Origin: Candidatus Sulfotelmatobacter sp.
GTDB taxonomy: Bacteria > Acidobacteriota > Terriglobia > Terriglobales > Acidobacteriaceae
Reading direction: 5' to 3'
Assembly (NCBI GenBank): GCA_030041215.1
Contig: JASHOH010000169.1
Span: 62,001 to 126,000 of the forward strand
Length of the DNA stretch: 64,000 nt
The first letter of the stretch is position 1. Each line of letters begins with the position of its first letter. This document shows positions 1 through 10,476 of this stretch, in pieces. Under the pieces are notes generated by a model. The model did not search any database. It was not told the origin of the DNA and saw nothing but the letters and a program-made list of their open reading frames with translations. A program made the translations under genes and the position numbers.

Positions 1-1563
1 GTCGCCAATGTGATGCATCTCGAAGAAAGTTTCCCAGACATCGGGCTGGAGTTGCTTTACTCCGAGAGATAGGCGGCGCTTGTCCGGCTCAATCGCCAGT
101 ACAACCGCCTTCACGCGGTCGCCCTTTTTCAATACTTCCGAAGGATGCTTCACGCGCTTGGTCCAGCTCAGGTTGCTGACGTGAACCAGGCCATCGATGC
201 CGTCTTCGATTTCAATGAACGCGCCGAAGTCGGTGAGGTTGCGCACGCGGCCTTCGACCGTGGCGCCCACGGGGAATTTGTCGTGCAGCGCATCCCAGGG
301 ATTGGCGGCCAGTTGCCGCATTCCAAGCGATATGCGCCGCTCGGCGGGATTCACATTGAGCACCACGCACTCGACCTGGTCACCAACGTTGACCAGCTTC
401 GAGGGATGCTTCATCCGCTTCGACCACGTCATCTCGCTGACGTGAACCAGGCCTTCGATGCCCTGTTCGAGTTCGATGAAGGCCCCGTAATCAGTCACGC
501 TGATGACACGTCCAGAAACGTGCGCGCCCACCGGGTAGCGATGCTCCGCATCAAGCCAGGGATCGGGCGTGAGCTGCTTGAATCCGAGTGAAACGCGCTG
601 CTTTTCTTTATCGTACTTCAGAACCTTGACCTGAATTTGATCGCCGACGTTGACCAGATCGCGCGGGTGAGTGAGGCGTCCCCAGGACATGTCGGTGATG
701 TGCAGCAGGCCGTCGAGTCCGCCGAGATCGACGAATGCACCGTAGTCGGTGAGATTCTTTACTACACCAGTGAGCACGGCACCTTCTTCTAGGTGCTCGA
801 GCGTCTTGGAGCGCTTCTCGTTCTGCTCGGCTTCAAGCAATTCCTTGCGCGAAACAACGATGTTGCCGCGCTTCTTGTTGACCTTGATCACACTCACGTC
901 GATGGTGTGGCCGATCATGCCATCGAGATTGCGAATGGGGCGCAGATCGACCTGCGATCCGGGGAGAAATGCGCGCGCGCCGAGAATATCGACCGTCAGG
1001 CCGCCCTTGGTCCGCTCAATGACCTGAGCTTTGATGGGCTTTTTCTCGTGATGGGCCTTCTCGATCAGGTCCCAGGCATGAATGCGCGCGGCTTTCTGGT
1101 GGGATAGATTGACGTAGCCTTCCTCGGCCTCGCCCTTCTCGCGCATGACGTCGATTTCGTCGCCAGGACTGAACTTGGGCTTGCCCTCGTGATCGAGAAC
1201 TTCCGAGAGCGGCAACAGGCCTTCCAACTTCGCGCCAATATCGACGACGGCGTGGGTCGGCGTCAGTTTAAGAACAGTTCCCTTAATAACGCGGTCATCA
1301 GCCTCGGCCTCTTCGGTTTCCGTAGTGAAGCTCTCAAGCGCTGAAGCGAAATCTTCGCTGGCACCCTTGTCTTCAGCGGGTGGCGCAGATTGGGGCGGTT
1401 CTGCAGCGGCGTTTTGGGTTGAAGGCGATGCGGCTGGAGACTCCTGCAGAGCCGAAATTTGTTCGGGCGTGTTGTGATTGGTGGATGTGGCGGTCACCGG
1501 TTCTGTTTCGGTTGCGACTGCGGTGGATGTATCGGAATTATGGCTGGCGGTGTCTTCAAACAA
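1..1563 (-). CDS. rpsA: 30S ribosomal protein S1, 3' part outside window
   Basis: Ribosomal protein S1 binds mRNA on the 30S subunit and helps load it for initiation. The reading frame is open from 1563 to the window edge (521 codons), so the C-terminus is missing. After an acidic, low-complexity N-terminus of about 95 residues there are five S1 (OB-fold) repeats. The last three carry the typical pattern LTDYGAFV/I-DL/EI followed by DGLLHI/GLVHVS and KHPS. The frame stops in the linker before an expected sixth repeat. The start is a TTG at 1563: an in-frame TAA lies 18 codons upstream, no ATG or GTG intervenes, and AGAGAGG sits seven bases before it. It has its own promoter about 170 bases upstream. 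Confidence 0.95.
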   Translation of the reverse strand, partial: MFEDTASHNSDTSTAVATETEPVTATSTNHNTPEQISALQESPAASPSTQNAAAEPPQSAPPAEDKGASEDFASALESFTTETEEAEADDRVIKGTVLKLTPTHAVVDIGAKLEGLLPLSEVLDHEGKPKFSPGDEIDVMREKGEAEEGYVNLSHQKAARIHAWDLIEKAHHEKKPIKAQVIERTKGGLTVDILGARAFLPGSQVDLRPIRNLDGMIGHTIDVSVIKVNKKRGNIVVSRKELLEAEQNEKRSKTLEHLEEGAVLTGVVKNLTDYGAFVDLGGLDGLLHITDMSWGRLTHPRDLVNVGDQIQVKVLKYDKEKQRVSLGFKQLTPDPWLDAEHRYPVGAHVSGRVISVTDYGAFIELEQGIEGLVHVSEMTWSKRMKHPSKLVNVGDQVECVVLNVNPAERRISLGMRQLAANPWDALHDKFPVGATVEGRVRNLTDFGAFIEIEDGIDGLVHVSNLSWTKRVKHPSEVLKKGDRVKAVVLAIEPDKRRLSLGVKQLQPDVWETFFEMHHIGD

Positions 1564-1731
1564 GGTTATGCCTCTCTGCTGTGCCTCGCACTGGGTGCGG
1601 GATGCGGGACCTGCTTAGCGGACTGCTGGAGTGAGTCGTTAGGTTGTGTTGGGCCCACCCTGGCGAGTGAACTCTAACAATCCCAGCTGCCGGACGTTTC
1701 ACAGAAACCCGCGTCCAAAGGGAACTTCTCG

Positions 1732-1761
1732 ACTATAGCAATGGCTTGTGAACAGTGTCAA
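1732..1761 (-). promoter_or_regulatory. Sigma-70-type promoter of rpsA
   Basis: On the minus strand TTGACA (1761-1756) and TATAGT (1737-1732) are separated by 18 bases, close to the housekeeping consensus. Transcription would start near 1725 and give a leader of about 160 bases before the TTG start of S1. The leader could hold an autoregulatory site, as known for rpsA in E. coli, but I did not identify a specific structure. Confidence 0.75.
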
Positions 1762-1956
1762 ACCTAAATTCTCGCGCAGGTTAAAGGAGTGTTGCAGTGA
1801 AGAAATGTCATCTAATAGCAGTCGGCATTCAGCACTCAGCCTTCAGCTGTTTGAACTCTGAATTGCAATTCTGATGCTGATATTCGACTGTCCGTCGCCC
1901 AATGCTCACCACTCAGTGCTGACTGCCGGCATCCTCATCTGCTACTCTGCCGTGAA
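1762..1956. other. Divergent spacer rpsA / HIT gene
   Basis: No gene seen. The stretch holds degenerate repeats of the type CAGCACTCAGC/ACTCAGTGCTGA, which partly pair with each other, plus the upstream region of the HIT gene. No convincing promoter for the HIT gene could be picked. Confidence 0.4.
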
Positions 1957-2439
1957 ATGGATTATCTTTGGACGCCGTGGCGCTATGCTTACGTCTCAAG
2001 CGCTGATAAGAGCCCGGGCTGTGTTTTCTGCGATGCCGTGAAAGAGAGTGATGAGAAGGCCCGCATCGTGCTCCGCGGCAAGAATTGCTTCATCATTCTG
2101 AATACTTTTCCCTACACGCCGGGGCACGTCATGATCGTTCCTTATGCGCATCTCGACGAATTGCGCAAGCTGCCCTCCGACTCTGCCGATGAGATGATGG
2201 CGCTGTCTCAGCGGATCGAGTCGGTGCTGCACGAGCTTTACCATCCGGATGGAATCAATCTTGGGATGAATATCGGCAAAGCTGCGGGCGCGGGAATCGC
2301 AGGACACATTCACATGCACGTGCTGCCGCGCTGGGTTGCCGACGCGAATTTCGTTTCGGTGATATGCGAGACGCGGGTTCTGCCCGAGACGCTGGATGAG
2401 ACGTGGAAGAGAATGAGGAAGGCGCTGGGGACTTCATGA
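1957..2439 (+). CDS. HIT family nucleotide hydrolase/transferase
   Basis: A 160-residue histidine-triad protein. HIT proteins hydrolyse or transfer nucleotidyl groups, typically from dinucleoside polyphosphates or AMP conjugates. The active-site triad HIHMH is at residues 117-121, preceded by a GxxAGAGIAGH stretch. An N-terminal CVFC pair (about residues 22-25) could bind zinc with later histidines, as in Fhit/Ap4A phosphorylase-like members. The opening DYLWTPWRYAYV is typical of bacterial Ap4A phosphorylase-like HIT proteins. It converges with ligA. The exact substrate cannot be read from sequence. Confidence 0.88.
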   Translation: MDYLWTPWRYAYVSSADKSPGCVFCDAVKESDEKARIVLRGKNCFIILNTFPYTPGHVMIVPYAHLDELRKLPSDSADEMMALSQRIESVLHELYHPDGINLGMNIGKAAGAGIAGHIHMHVLPRWVADANFVSVICETRVLPETLDETWKRMRKALGTS

Positions 2440-2464
2440 TCAAGTTGCCGAGCTTCGCTCCGCT

Positions 2465-2486
2465 GGACAGCCAAGGGCGGCTGTCC
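2465..2486. repeat. Palindromic hairpin between convergent genes
   Basis: GGACAGCC (2465-2472) and GGCTGTCC (2479-2486) form a perfect 8-bp stem with a 6-base loop between the HIT gene and ligA. Neither side has a run of T, so it is not a classical intrinsic terminator. It looks like one of the short dispersed palindromes that recur in this window. Confidence 0.6.
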
Positions 2487-2500
2487 CCACATTGCATTAT

Positions 2501-4554
<2,054 letters not shown>

Positions 4555-4638
4555 GTTTGGTTAAATTTCGCGCCACTTGCCAAACCAGTAACCATGTGCG
4601 TCCGATGCACTCAGGTAAAATGCCTGATTCGGCCAACC

Positions 4639-5598
4639 ATGCGGAAAGCGGCTTTGCTCTACAACCCTGACTCGGGCCGGCGTGGCGCGCGGCGGCAGGC
4701 GCAGTTATATTCTGTTCTGGCGCTGTTGCAGGGCGCGAAGGTCGAGACCGAACTTTTTCTTGCCGAGTCTGCGGCATCTGCCGCGGAGAAGGCGCGGCAA
4801 GCAATTGCCGACGGTTGTGACACGATCTTTGCCTGCGGCGGCGATGGTACCATTCACAATATCGCTCAGGTGCTGGCGAACACTTCCGTTGCACTTGCCG
4901 TTCTTCCCATGGGTACGGCCAACGCTTTGGCGCACGATCTTGGCTTACCCAAAACTGTCGTTGCGGCCGCCCAAGCAGCGGTGGACGGCGTTCCGCGGCG
5001 GATCGGTCTTGGACGAATTCAATTTAACGATCTGGAAGGCTACCCCAGCAGCCGTTTTTTTGTTGTGGCTGCGGGCGCCGGCGTGGATGCGCACCTTTTT
5101 TACAAGCTCTACGCCGCGCACAAGCAGCGCCTGGGAATGACGGCTTACTACGCGCAGGCGTGGCGGCTGTGGTTCAACCATCCGATGACGCGGTTTCAGA
5201 TTCAGTTTGCCGAAAGCGGATTGCCGGAGTCGCGTCAGGCAGTGGTGACGGAATTGTTGGCAGTGCGCATCCGAAATTTTGGCGGCATTCTGAGGGAACT
5301 GGCGCCTGGAGCCTCGCTTGACCGCAACGACATTCGATTGGTCTACTGCACGACGGCGAGCCGGTCGGCGTATCTGGCGTATGTGGGGGGAACAATGCTC
5401 GGGCGGGCATGGAAAATTCCGGGGATCGATCTGGCGCACACGGAAAGAGTGGCGTGCCGGTACGTGCCGGCAGAGGCTGCCGGTTCACGGACGGCGCAAC
5501 CGCGAGTTTATGTCGAAGCTGACGGCGAACTGCTGGGCCGGCTGCCGGCCGAGATCACCGTGGTTCCGGACGTGTTGACTGTGATGGCGCCACGGTGA
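4639..5598 (+). CDS. Diacylglycerol/sphingosine kinase family lipid kinase
   Basis: Lipid kinase of the DagK/YegS family, which phosphorylates a membrane lipid such as diacylglycerol. The N-terminus (RKAALLYNPDSGRR) and the nucleotide-binding GGDGTIHNI motif with following LPMGTANALAHDLGLP match the catalytic domain; the C-terminal half is the usual beta-sandwich ending in a VEADGELLG segment. I start at the ATG at 4639 because the family begins there; a longer frame from 4594 adds 15 unconserved residues. Substrate is inferred from family only. Confidence 0.88.
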   Translation: MRKAALLYNPDSGRRGARRQAQLYSVLALLQGAKVETELFLAESAASAAEKARQAIADGCDTIFACGGDGTIHNIAQVLANTSVALAVLPMGTANALAHDLGLPKTVVAAAQAAVDGVPRRIGLGRIQFNDLEGYPSSRFFVVAAGAGVDAHLFYKLYAAHKQRLGMTAYYAQAWRLWFNHPMTRFQIQFAESGLPESRQAVVTELLAVRIRNFGGILRELAPGASLDRNDIRLVYCTTASRSAYLAYVGGTMLGRAWKIPGIDLAHTERVACRYVPAEAAGSRTAQPRVYVEADGELLGRLPAEITVVPDVLTVMAPR

Positions 5599-5627
5599 AT
5601 GCCCCGCAGACAATCGAATCAAGCAGA

Positions 5628-5712
5628 TCAGGGGCTAAAGCCCCCACTCAAGAATAAGCCTTGTCGCATCGCTGAAAGCGCTGCCCCACCCAAATTCGGA
5701 CTTTACGGGACA
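5628..5712 (-). repeat. Dispersed palindromic repeat, copy 1
   Basis: Read on the minus strand this spacer has a core of the form AAGTCCGAATTTGGGTGG, a GC-rich segment AGCGCTTTCAGCG, then GGGGCTTTAGCCCC. The same arrangement is on the plus strand at 43813-43895. The two copies look roughly three-quarters identical by eye and include the internal GGGGCTAAAGCCCC palindrome. Confidence 0.7.
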
Positions 5713-5756
5713 TTTCTGGCAATTCCTGCTTTGGCCAAATAAAATCCTTAGACCGC

Positions 5757-6815
5757 TTGGAACCTGTCACACATTTTCTGACCGGCGCTTGCATGGGACG
5801 CGCCGGGCTCAACCGCAAGACTGCGCTTGCCACCGCCACGCTTACTCTCGCTGCAGAGGCGCCCGATCTCGACGTGCTGGGACGCTTCGGCGGGCCGGCT
5901 TTCGGTTTTGCGCACCATCGCGGATTCACTCACTCGTTTTTGGGAGTTCCGCTCGATGCTGCGGTCGTCCTCGGTTTCGTCTACCTCATCTGGCGGTTGC
6001 GCGGGCGCAAAGTGAAAGACCCGAGCCTGCCTCCGCGCTGGGGGTTGCTTTTTTTCTATGCTTGTCTGGCCGGCCTCAGTCATCTTCTGCTGGATTACAC
6101 GAACAATTACGGCGTGCGTCCGTTTTGGCCGTTTTCCGAGAAGTGGTACTCGTGGGACATCGTTTTCATTTTTGAGCCCGTGCTGTTCGCCATACTGCTG
6201 CTCGGGCTGATTGTCCCGCCATTGTTTTCATTAATTGACCGCGAGATTGGCGTGCGCCCGCGTGCGCCACGCGGACGAGTGGCGGCGACGCTTGCGCTGA
6301 TTGGAACTATTGCATTGTGGACGGTGCGCGATTATGAGCACCGGCGCGCTGTGAACGCGTTGGCCGCGCGGACTTATCAGGGGGCGGAGCCGGCGCGGGC
6401 TTCTGCTTATCCCGCGATGACGAATCCGTTCCACTGGTATGGGGTCGTCGAGACTCCCGCATTCTTTGCACTGGCGCAGGTGGATTCGCTGGGGCCCGAG
6501 GTCGATCCGGAGAATCGTCTGGAAATCCGCTACAAGCCGCCGGAGACGCCGGTCACGCTGGCGGCGAAGAAGTCTTATCTGGGGCGCGTGTATCTCGACT
6601 GGGCGCAGTATCCGATCACGGAAACGGAAGAACTGCCGGATGGATATATCGTGCACTTTACGGATCTGCGGTTTGCACGATTGCCTGGACTTCTGAGCGG
6701 CAGAACGCGCCGCAGCCCGCTCAGCGCGGGTGTGAAACTCGACAGGAATCTACATGTGGTCGGGGATGTTTACGGCACGGCAGATCATCCGAGCTTCTAC
6801 CCGGAGCCGGATTAG
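5757..6815 (+). CDS. Membrane-bound metal-dependent hydrolase (YdjM/DUF457-like)
   Basis: A 352-residue integral membrane protein of the DUF457/YdjM group. The N-terminal half holds several transmembrane helices and the conserved motif HHRGFTHS (about residues 57-64), with the LLDYTNNYG segment after it, as expected for the putative metal site. The C-terminal third is soluble and ends in a YGTADHPSFYPEPD tail. The start is a TTG at 5757 giving MEPVTHFLTGACMGRAG, which matches the family N-terminus. The reaction is not known for this family. Confidence 0.8.
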   Translation: MEPVTHFLTGACMGRAGLNRKTALATATLTLAAEAPDLDVLGRFGGPAFGFAHHRGFTHSFLGVPLDAAVVLGFVYLIWRLRGRKVKDPSLPPRWGLLFFYACLAGLSHLLLDYTNNYGVRPFWPFSEKWYSWDIVFIFEPVLFAILLLGLIVPPLFSLIDREIGVRPRAPRGRVAATLALIGTIALWTVRDYEHRRAVNALAARTYQGAEPARASAYPAMTNPFHWYGVVETPAFFALAQVDSLGPEVDPENRLEIRYKPPETPVTLAAKKSYLGRVYLDWAQYPITETEELPDGYIVHFTDLRFARLPGLLSGRTRRSPLSAGVKLDRNLHVVGDVYGTADHPSFYPEPD

Positions 6816-6890
6816 CGGAATCGTCTTTGTTCTCCGCAGTTCCCTGTAAACCTCCCTCCATGAGTAACAGCGGAGCAAATCTAATTACTT

Positions 6891-8015
6891 TCACGAGCGC
6901 TGATCGTCCCGCCGCAATTTTCTGCTCTCTGCCAGCAGCGCCATCGAGTGCATCAGGTTTTGTAACGTGACAATTCCGACCAGCCGCTGATCTTCCACCA
7001 CGGGAATGATGCTCAGGTTGCGCGACGTCAGCTTGCGAAAAGCTGAGCCCAGGGATTCCTGCTTCGCCGATACCTCGAAGAGCTTGTTCATTACCGCTTG
7101 CACGTAACCGTTTCCTTCGGCCCGCAGTGCTTCGAGAATTCGCTGGCGCGAAATCACCCCGACCATGTCGCTGCCGCGCACCACTGGGAAATCGTCCTGC
7201 AAAGAGTGCACCGCCTTGTCGAGCGCGTCTTCCAGCGTGTCGGCTGGAGAGAGCGTTGCGAAATCAGTGAGCATGACTTCTTCCAGCCGCACATTGTCCA
7301 GCACGGATTGAAAAATAACTGCCCGCTCCTCAAGTTGCGCTGCCGAGAAAATAATCAGGCCGATCATGGTCAGCCAGGTATTGCTGAATAACCCGCCGAC
7401 CATCAGCACCATAGCCAGAGCGTGGCTGATGGAGACAGCACGCCGCGTGGCGGCAGCCGGGTCGACCTTGCGCGCGAACATCGCTCGCAAGATCCGGCCT
7501 CCGTCAAGCGGATAGGCAGGAAGAAGATTCAATCCCGCGATGTAGAGATTGGCCCACACCAGGCTGCGCGGCAGATTGCTCGACTGCAAGAATGGCCACT
7601 TCAACAAGTCTGTGCCGGGAAAAGTCGTAAAGATCACAGCCCCGGCGATGAATGCAAACGCCAGATTCACCAGCGGCCCGGTCAGGGCGATGCGCACTTC
7701 ACGTTGCCAGGCGGCGTCCGGCGATTGGGGCTTCTCCAGCCGTGATTCGTCGTACACGGTCACGCCGCCGAGAGGCAGAAGAATCACGGCTTTTGGAATC
7801 AGCCCGGCGCGGCGCGCTACCAGCATGTGACCGATTTCGTGCGCCGCGACACATGCCAGCACAATTCCCACCAGAGCCAGGTCACGGGGCCCATTGGCCG
7901 TGGGATGCGCGTTGTACTCCGTCCAGAAAATGAACAACGGCAGGATCAAAAAGGTCAGGTGCAGCCGAACTTCGACTCCGAACAGCCGCCCAACGTGAAT
8001 GGAAAAGCTTCGCAT
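6891..8015 (-). CDS. Site-2-protease-type M50 metalloprotease with CBS pair
   Basis: Intramembrane zinc protease of the SpoIVFB-like M50 group, 374 residues. The zinc site is HEIGH (His59, Glu60, His63) in a transmembrane helix, and the third ligand is expected in YPLDGGRIL (about residue 172). A C-terminal pair of CBS repeats (from about residue 240, e.g. DFPVVRGSDMVGVISR and IIPVVEDQRLVGIVT) probably senses a nucleotide. Such enzymes cleave membrane-bound regulators. It is divergent from rsmD with only 65 bases between the coding regions, and is the first of two M50 proteases in this window. Confidence 0.9.
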   Translation of the reverse strand: MRSFSIHVGRLFGVEVRLHLTFLILPLFIFWTEYNAHPTANGPRDLALVGIVLACVAAHEIGHMLVARRAGLIPKAVILLPLGGVTVYDESRLEKPQSPDAAWQREVRIALTGPLVNLAFAFIAGAVIFTTFPGTDLLKWPFLQSSNLPRSLVWANLYIAGLNLLPAYPLDGGRILRAMFARKVDPAAATRRAVSISHALAMVLMVGGLFSNTWLTMIGLIIFSAAQLEERAVIFQSVLDNVRLEEVMLTDFATLSPADTLEDALDKAVHSLQDDFPVVRGSDMVGVISRQRILEALRAEGNGYVQAVMNKLFEVSAKQESLGSAFRKLTSRNLSIIPVVEDQRLVGIVTLQNLMHSMALLAESRKLRRDDQRS

Positions 8016-8080
8016 TTTAGTCGCTGCAAATATTTTACATGCTCGGCTATATTGATTCCGGAATCGAAGGTGCAGTTACC

Positions 8081-8668
8081 ATGCGCGTGATTGCCGGCAA
8101 ATACCGGGGGCGCACGCTTCGTTCGCTGCGCGGCATGGACATTCGTCCTACTTCCGACCGGCTGCGCGAGACGCTGTTCAACGTACTCACGGCGGGCAAT
8201 CCTGAAGCGCTTCAGGGGACCGTGTGGCTCGATCTGTTCGCCGGAACCGGCGCGGTCGGGATCGAGGCGCTCAGCCGAGGAGCGAAGCAGGTTTATTTCG
8301 GCGAAACTTCTCCTGCGGCCGTGAAGTTAATCGAACAAAATCTTCAGCGGCTTGGAATTAACGAGGGATATAAGATTCAGCGCGACGATGTTTCGGGAAT
8401 TCTTTGGCGGCTGAAGCGGCAGCATGTCGCCGTTGACGTCGCGTTTCTCGATCCGCCTTACCGCATGGAGAATGCTTACAAGGAAACGCTCACCGCGCTG
8501 GCCGAATCGTCTCCGGTCTGGGCGATGACGCTGGTGGTTGCCGAGCATGACAAGAAATTCGATCCCGGTGCGGAATTTGGGGCGCTGCGGAGAATTCGGT
8601 TGCTGGTGCAGGGCGATTCCGCGCTCAGCTTTTATCGTATTGGTGGGCAGCCAGATTTGACGAAGTGA
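8081..8668 (+). CDS. rsmD: 16S rRNA (guanine(966)-N2)-methyltransferase RsmD
   Basis: Methylates G966 of 16S rRNA using S-adenosylmethionine. The 195-residue protein begins MRVIAGKYRGR, the family start, has RPTSDRLRETLFNVL, the SAM loop LDLFAGTGAVGIEALSRGA and the catalytic DPPY (residues 124-127). The ATG at 8081 is chosen over an upstream ATG at 8039, which adds 14 unconserved residues. coaD, often next to rsmD in other bacteria, is absent here. Confidence 0.93.
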   Translation: MRVIAGKYRGRTLRSLRGMDIRPTSDRLRETLFNVLTAGNPEALQGTVWLDLFAGTGAVGIEALSRGAKQVYFGETSPAAVKLIEQNLQRLGINEGYKIQRDDVSGILWRLKRQHVAVDVAFLDPPYRMENAYKETLTALAESSPVWAMTLVVAEHDKKFDPGAEFGALRRIRLLVQGDSALSFYRIGGQPDLTK

Positions 8669-8727
8669 TCGGGCCGCCCGCACTTCGAAGCGCGAGAGTG
8701 GGGCACGCCCTCATTTTGTGGCCGCAA

Positions 8728-9090
8728 CTAGGAGGGCAGGCCGTGCCAATGCGGGTAAGTCTGCGCTCCGAAGGATCCCAGCGCTGCCGATGACTGCGCA
8801 TCGGGACTTCCATACACTTCAAAGCGGTTGATTGCCGCAAATGTGAGCAGCTTCGGAACCAACTCCTGCACAACCGAACCCGCCAGATGTTTCTGCATTG
8901 CTTCCACGTTGGCGTAGGTTTCGAGCAAACGGCAGCGGCTGCGGTCGCTGCTCAGATACCATTCGTATTCCAACGCTCCCGGTTCTTTTGCTGTGCCCGC
9001 GGTCTGTAACTTTACCGTGGCCGCGAAGTCGTCGAATTTGCCTTGGTGAATTGTTAGGTCGATCAGGAAATGGATTTTCTGGGAGTTCAT
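8728..9090 (-). CDS. Antibiotic-biosynthesis-monooxygenase-like (ABM) protein
   Basis: A 120-residue dimeric alpha/beta-barrel-type protein. The pattern MNSQKIHFLIDLTI...GALEYEWYLSSD...LLETYANVEAMQKHL is typical of ABM/YgiN-like small monooxygenases and related binding proteins. The start at 9090 is preceded by GGTGAGAG; a longer frame to 9192 has no such signal. The C-terminus extends some 25 residues past the ABM fold and ends PHWHGLPS. Substrate unknown. Confidence 0.7.
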   Translation of the reverse strand: MNSQKIHFLIDLTIHQGKFDDFAATVKLQTAGTAKEPGALEYEWYLSSDRSRCRLLETYANVEAMQKHLAGSVVQELVPKLLTFAAINRFEVYGSPDAQSSAALGSFGAQTYPHWHGLPS

Positions 9091-9204
9091 GCGAAGTTCT
9101 CTCACCTGTGGGGCCGGCCACTTTGCTGACACGATTCTAATTGAGGACGCCCACCCACCTGGCCTTTTCTCGACCAGGATCGCCATCGTCATTACACAAA
9201 AAAT

Positions 9205-10257
9205 TCAGGGCAGCAACAGAGCTTTCACCTGAGTTTCGTTGTCGGTGGCCCCGTTGCCCTTCCTGCCGTAAATCACAATCATGCAATCGCCAGAATTCAC
9301 TGTCATAGGATCCGGAAAAATTCTCTCGACCTGCTTCTGAAGCGCTGCCTTGCCGTTCCCTGTCCGCGGAATCTTGCGCTCGAGCGGCACGCTTTCGAGA
9401 TGCAAGGCGTCATCGGGAAGCCAACTATACAGCGTCGACAGCAACACCGGGTTTGGGAACCCTTGGTGGTTGAGATTCTCTCCAAATTTCCCGCATCCTC
9501 CGGGAAGCAGGTAAAAATCGTTGACGGCACCCCACGCTTTGCCCGTCGGAAGCGGTCCGAAGTTCCGCGTCCCATCAAAGGTGCTGTCGCTGATATCCCC
9601 AAACAGCTCCACCAAACGTCCTGCCGGCATCGGGATCGGAGCCGCGAATCCTTTCTCGTCGTCGGCCGTCGCATTCTGGCATCCCCAGTTTTGGCCAAAA
9701 CAATATTCTCCAGACAGATCGACTACGGCGTTCGTGTCTGCACTCGCCGGTTCATAGCTCAGGTCGAGATCGGCTGACATCGTGACCTCTTCCGGCGTCG
9801 GTCCGCCCGTTCCTTCGCCAAAAACGAAACCTACACATCCCGTCATCGGCAAGGGATGAGGGAAATGAAGGTCCACACGAAACTCGGAAAGAGATTGCGA
9901 AGGATTCTTCAGAATGTCGCTCCAAATAAAATATGCACCTTTCAAACTCTGATCATTCACCGGGCACTGACCTTGCCAGTAGGCCAGCAACCACAGGACT
10001 TCGCTGAAATTCGGACTGTAGTTCTCTAGCGAAATCGTCCCGATCAGCGCTTGCGCCTCCGCCGCAGACTTCGCCCCGTCGAGCAAGTGATACATGTAAA
10101 GAAACTGCGGAAAGCCGGTTTTCGAGGTAGTCACAGAATGCTGAATATGCAGGATGGAAGGGTTCGCTGCGCCCTGTTGCGCCCACAAATCGCACGCTGC
10201 ACGGCCAACTGGAAAAAGAACCGCAGCCAGAATAATCATTCTCCAATAAAGGCACAT
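9205..10257 (-). CDS. Secreted protein of unknown function
   Basis: A 350-residue protein with a signal peptide (CLYWRMIILAAVLFPVGRAA). The start at 10257 is preceded by AAGAAGGA. The body is rich in Gly, Pro and aromatic residues and contains six or more cysteines that could form disulfides, consistent with export. A segment near residues 75-125 resembles a small helical domain, and the C-terminal part has SGDCMIVIYGRKGNG. I do not recognise a catalytic motif. The gene to the left on the same strand is unrelated. Confidence 0.6.
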   Translation of the reverse strand: MCLYWRMIILAAVLFPVGRAACDLWAQQGAANPSILHIQHSVTTSKTGFPQFLYMYHLLDGAKSAAEAQALIGTISLENYSPNFSEVLWLLAYWQGQCPVNDQSLKGAYFIWSDILKNPSQSLSEFRVDLHFPHPLPMTGCVGFVFGEGTGGPTPEEVTMSADLDLSYEPASADTNAVVDLSGEYCFGQNWGCQNATADDEKGFAAPIPMPAGRLVELFGDISDSTFDGTRNFGPLPTGKAWGAVNDFYLLPGGCGKFGENLNHQGFPNPVLLSTLYSWLPDDALHLESVPLERKIPRTGNGKAALQKQVERIFPDPMTVNSGDCMIVIYGRKGNGATDNETQVKALLLP

Positions 10258-10476
10258 AGATTCCTTCTTACAGTTCTTCAGTCTACCGCGCGGCAGAGAG
10301 ATGCGCGTGCCTCTGCGGGGGCGGGGATTTTTCAAGGCATGTGGGTCTACCGTCCGATGACGTCCTCCCTTTTATTGTGCAGCGCGGGAAAAAGAGCCTC
10401 CCGCGCTCCTGGACGTCGGCCGATGAGCAAGGGTGCATGAGCTTAAAGACCCACGCACCCCGGAAGAGTTACGAAT

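Noticed and set aside
2465-2486. Intrinsic terminator between HIT gene and ligA
   Set aside because: A good stem but no T-run on either strand; listed as a repeat instead.
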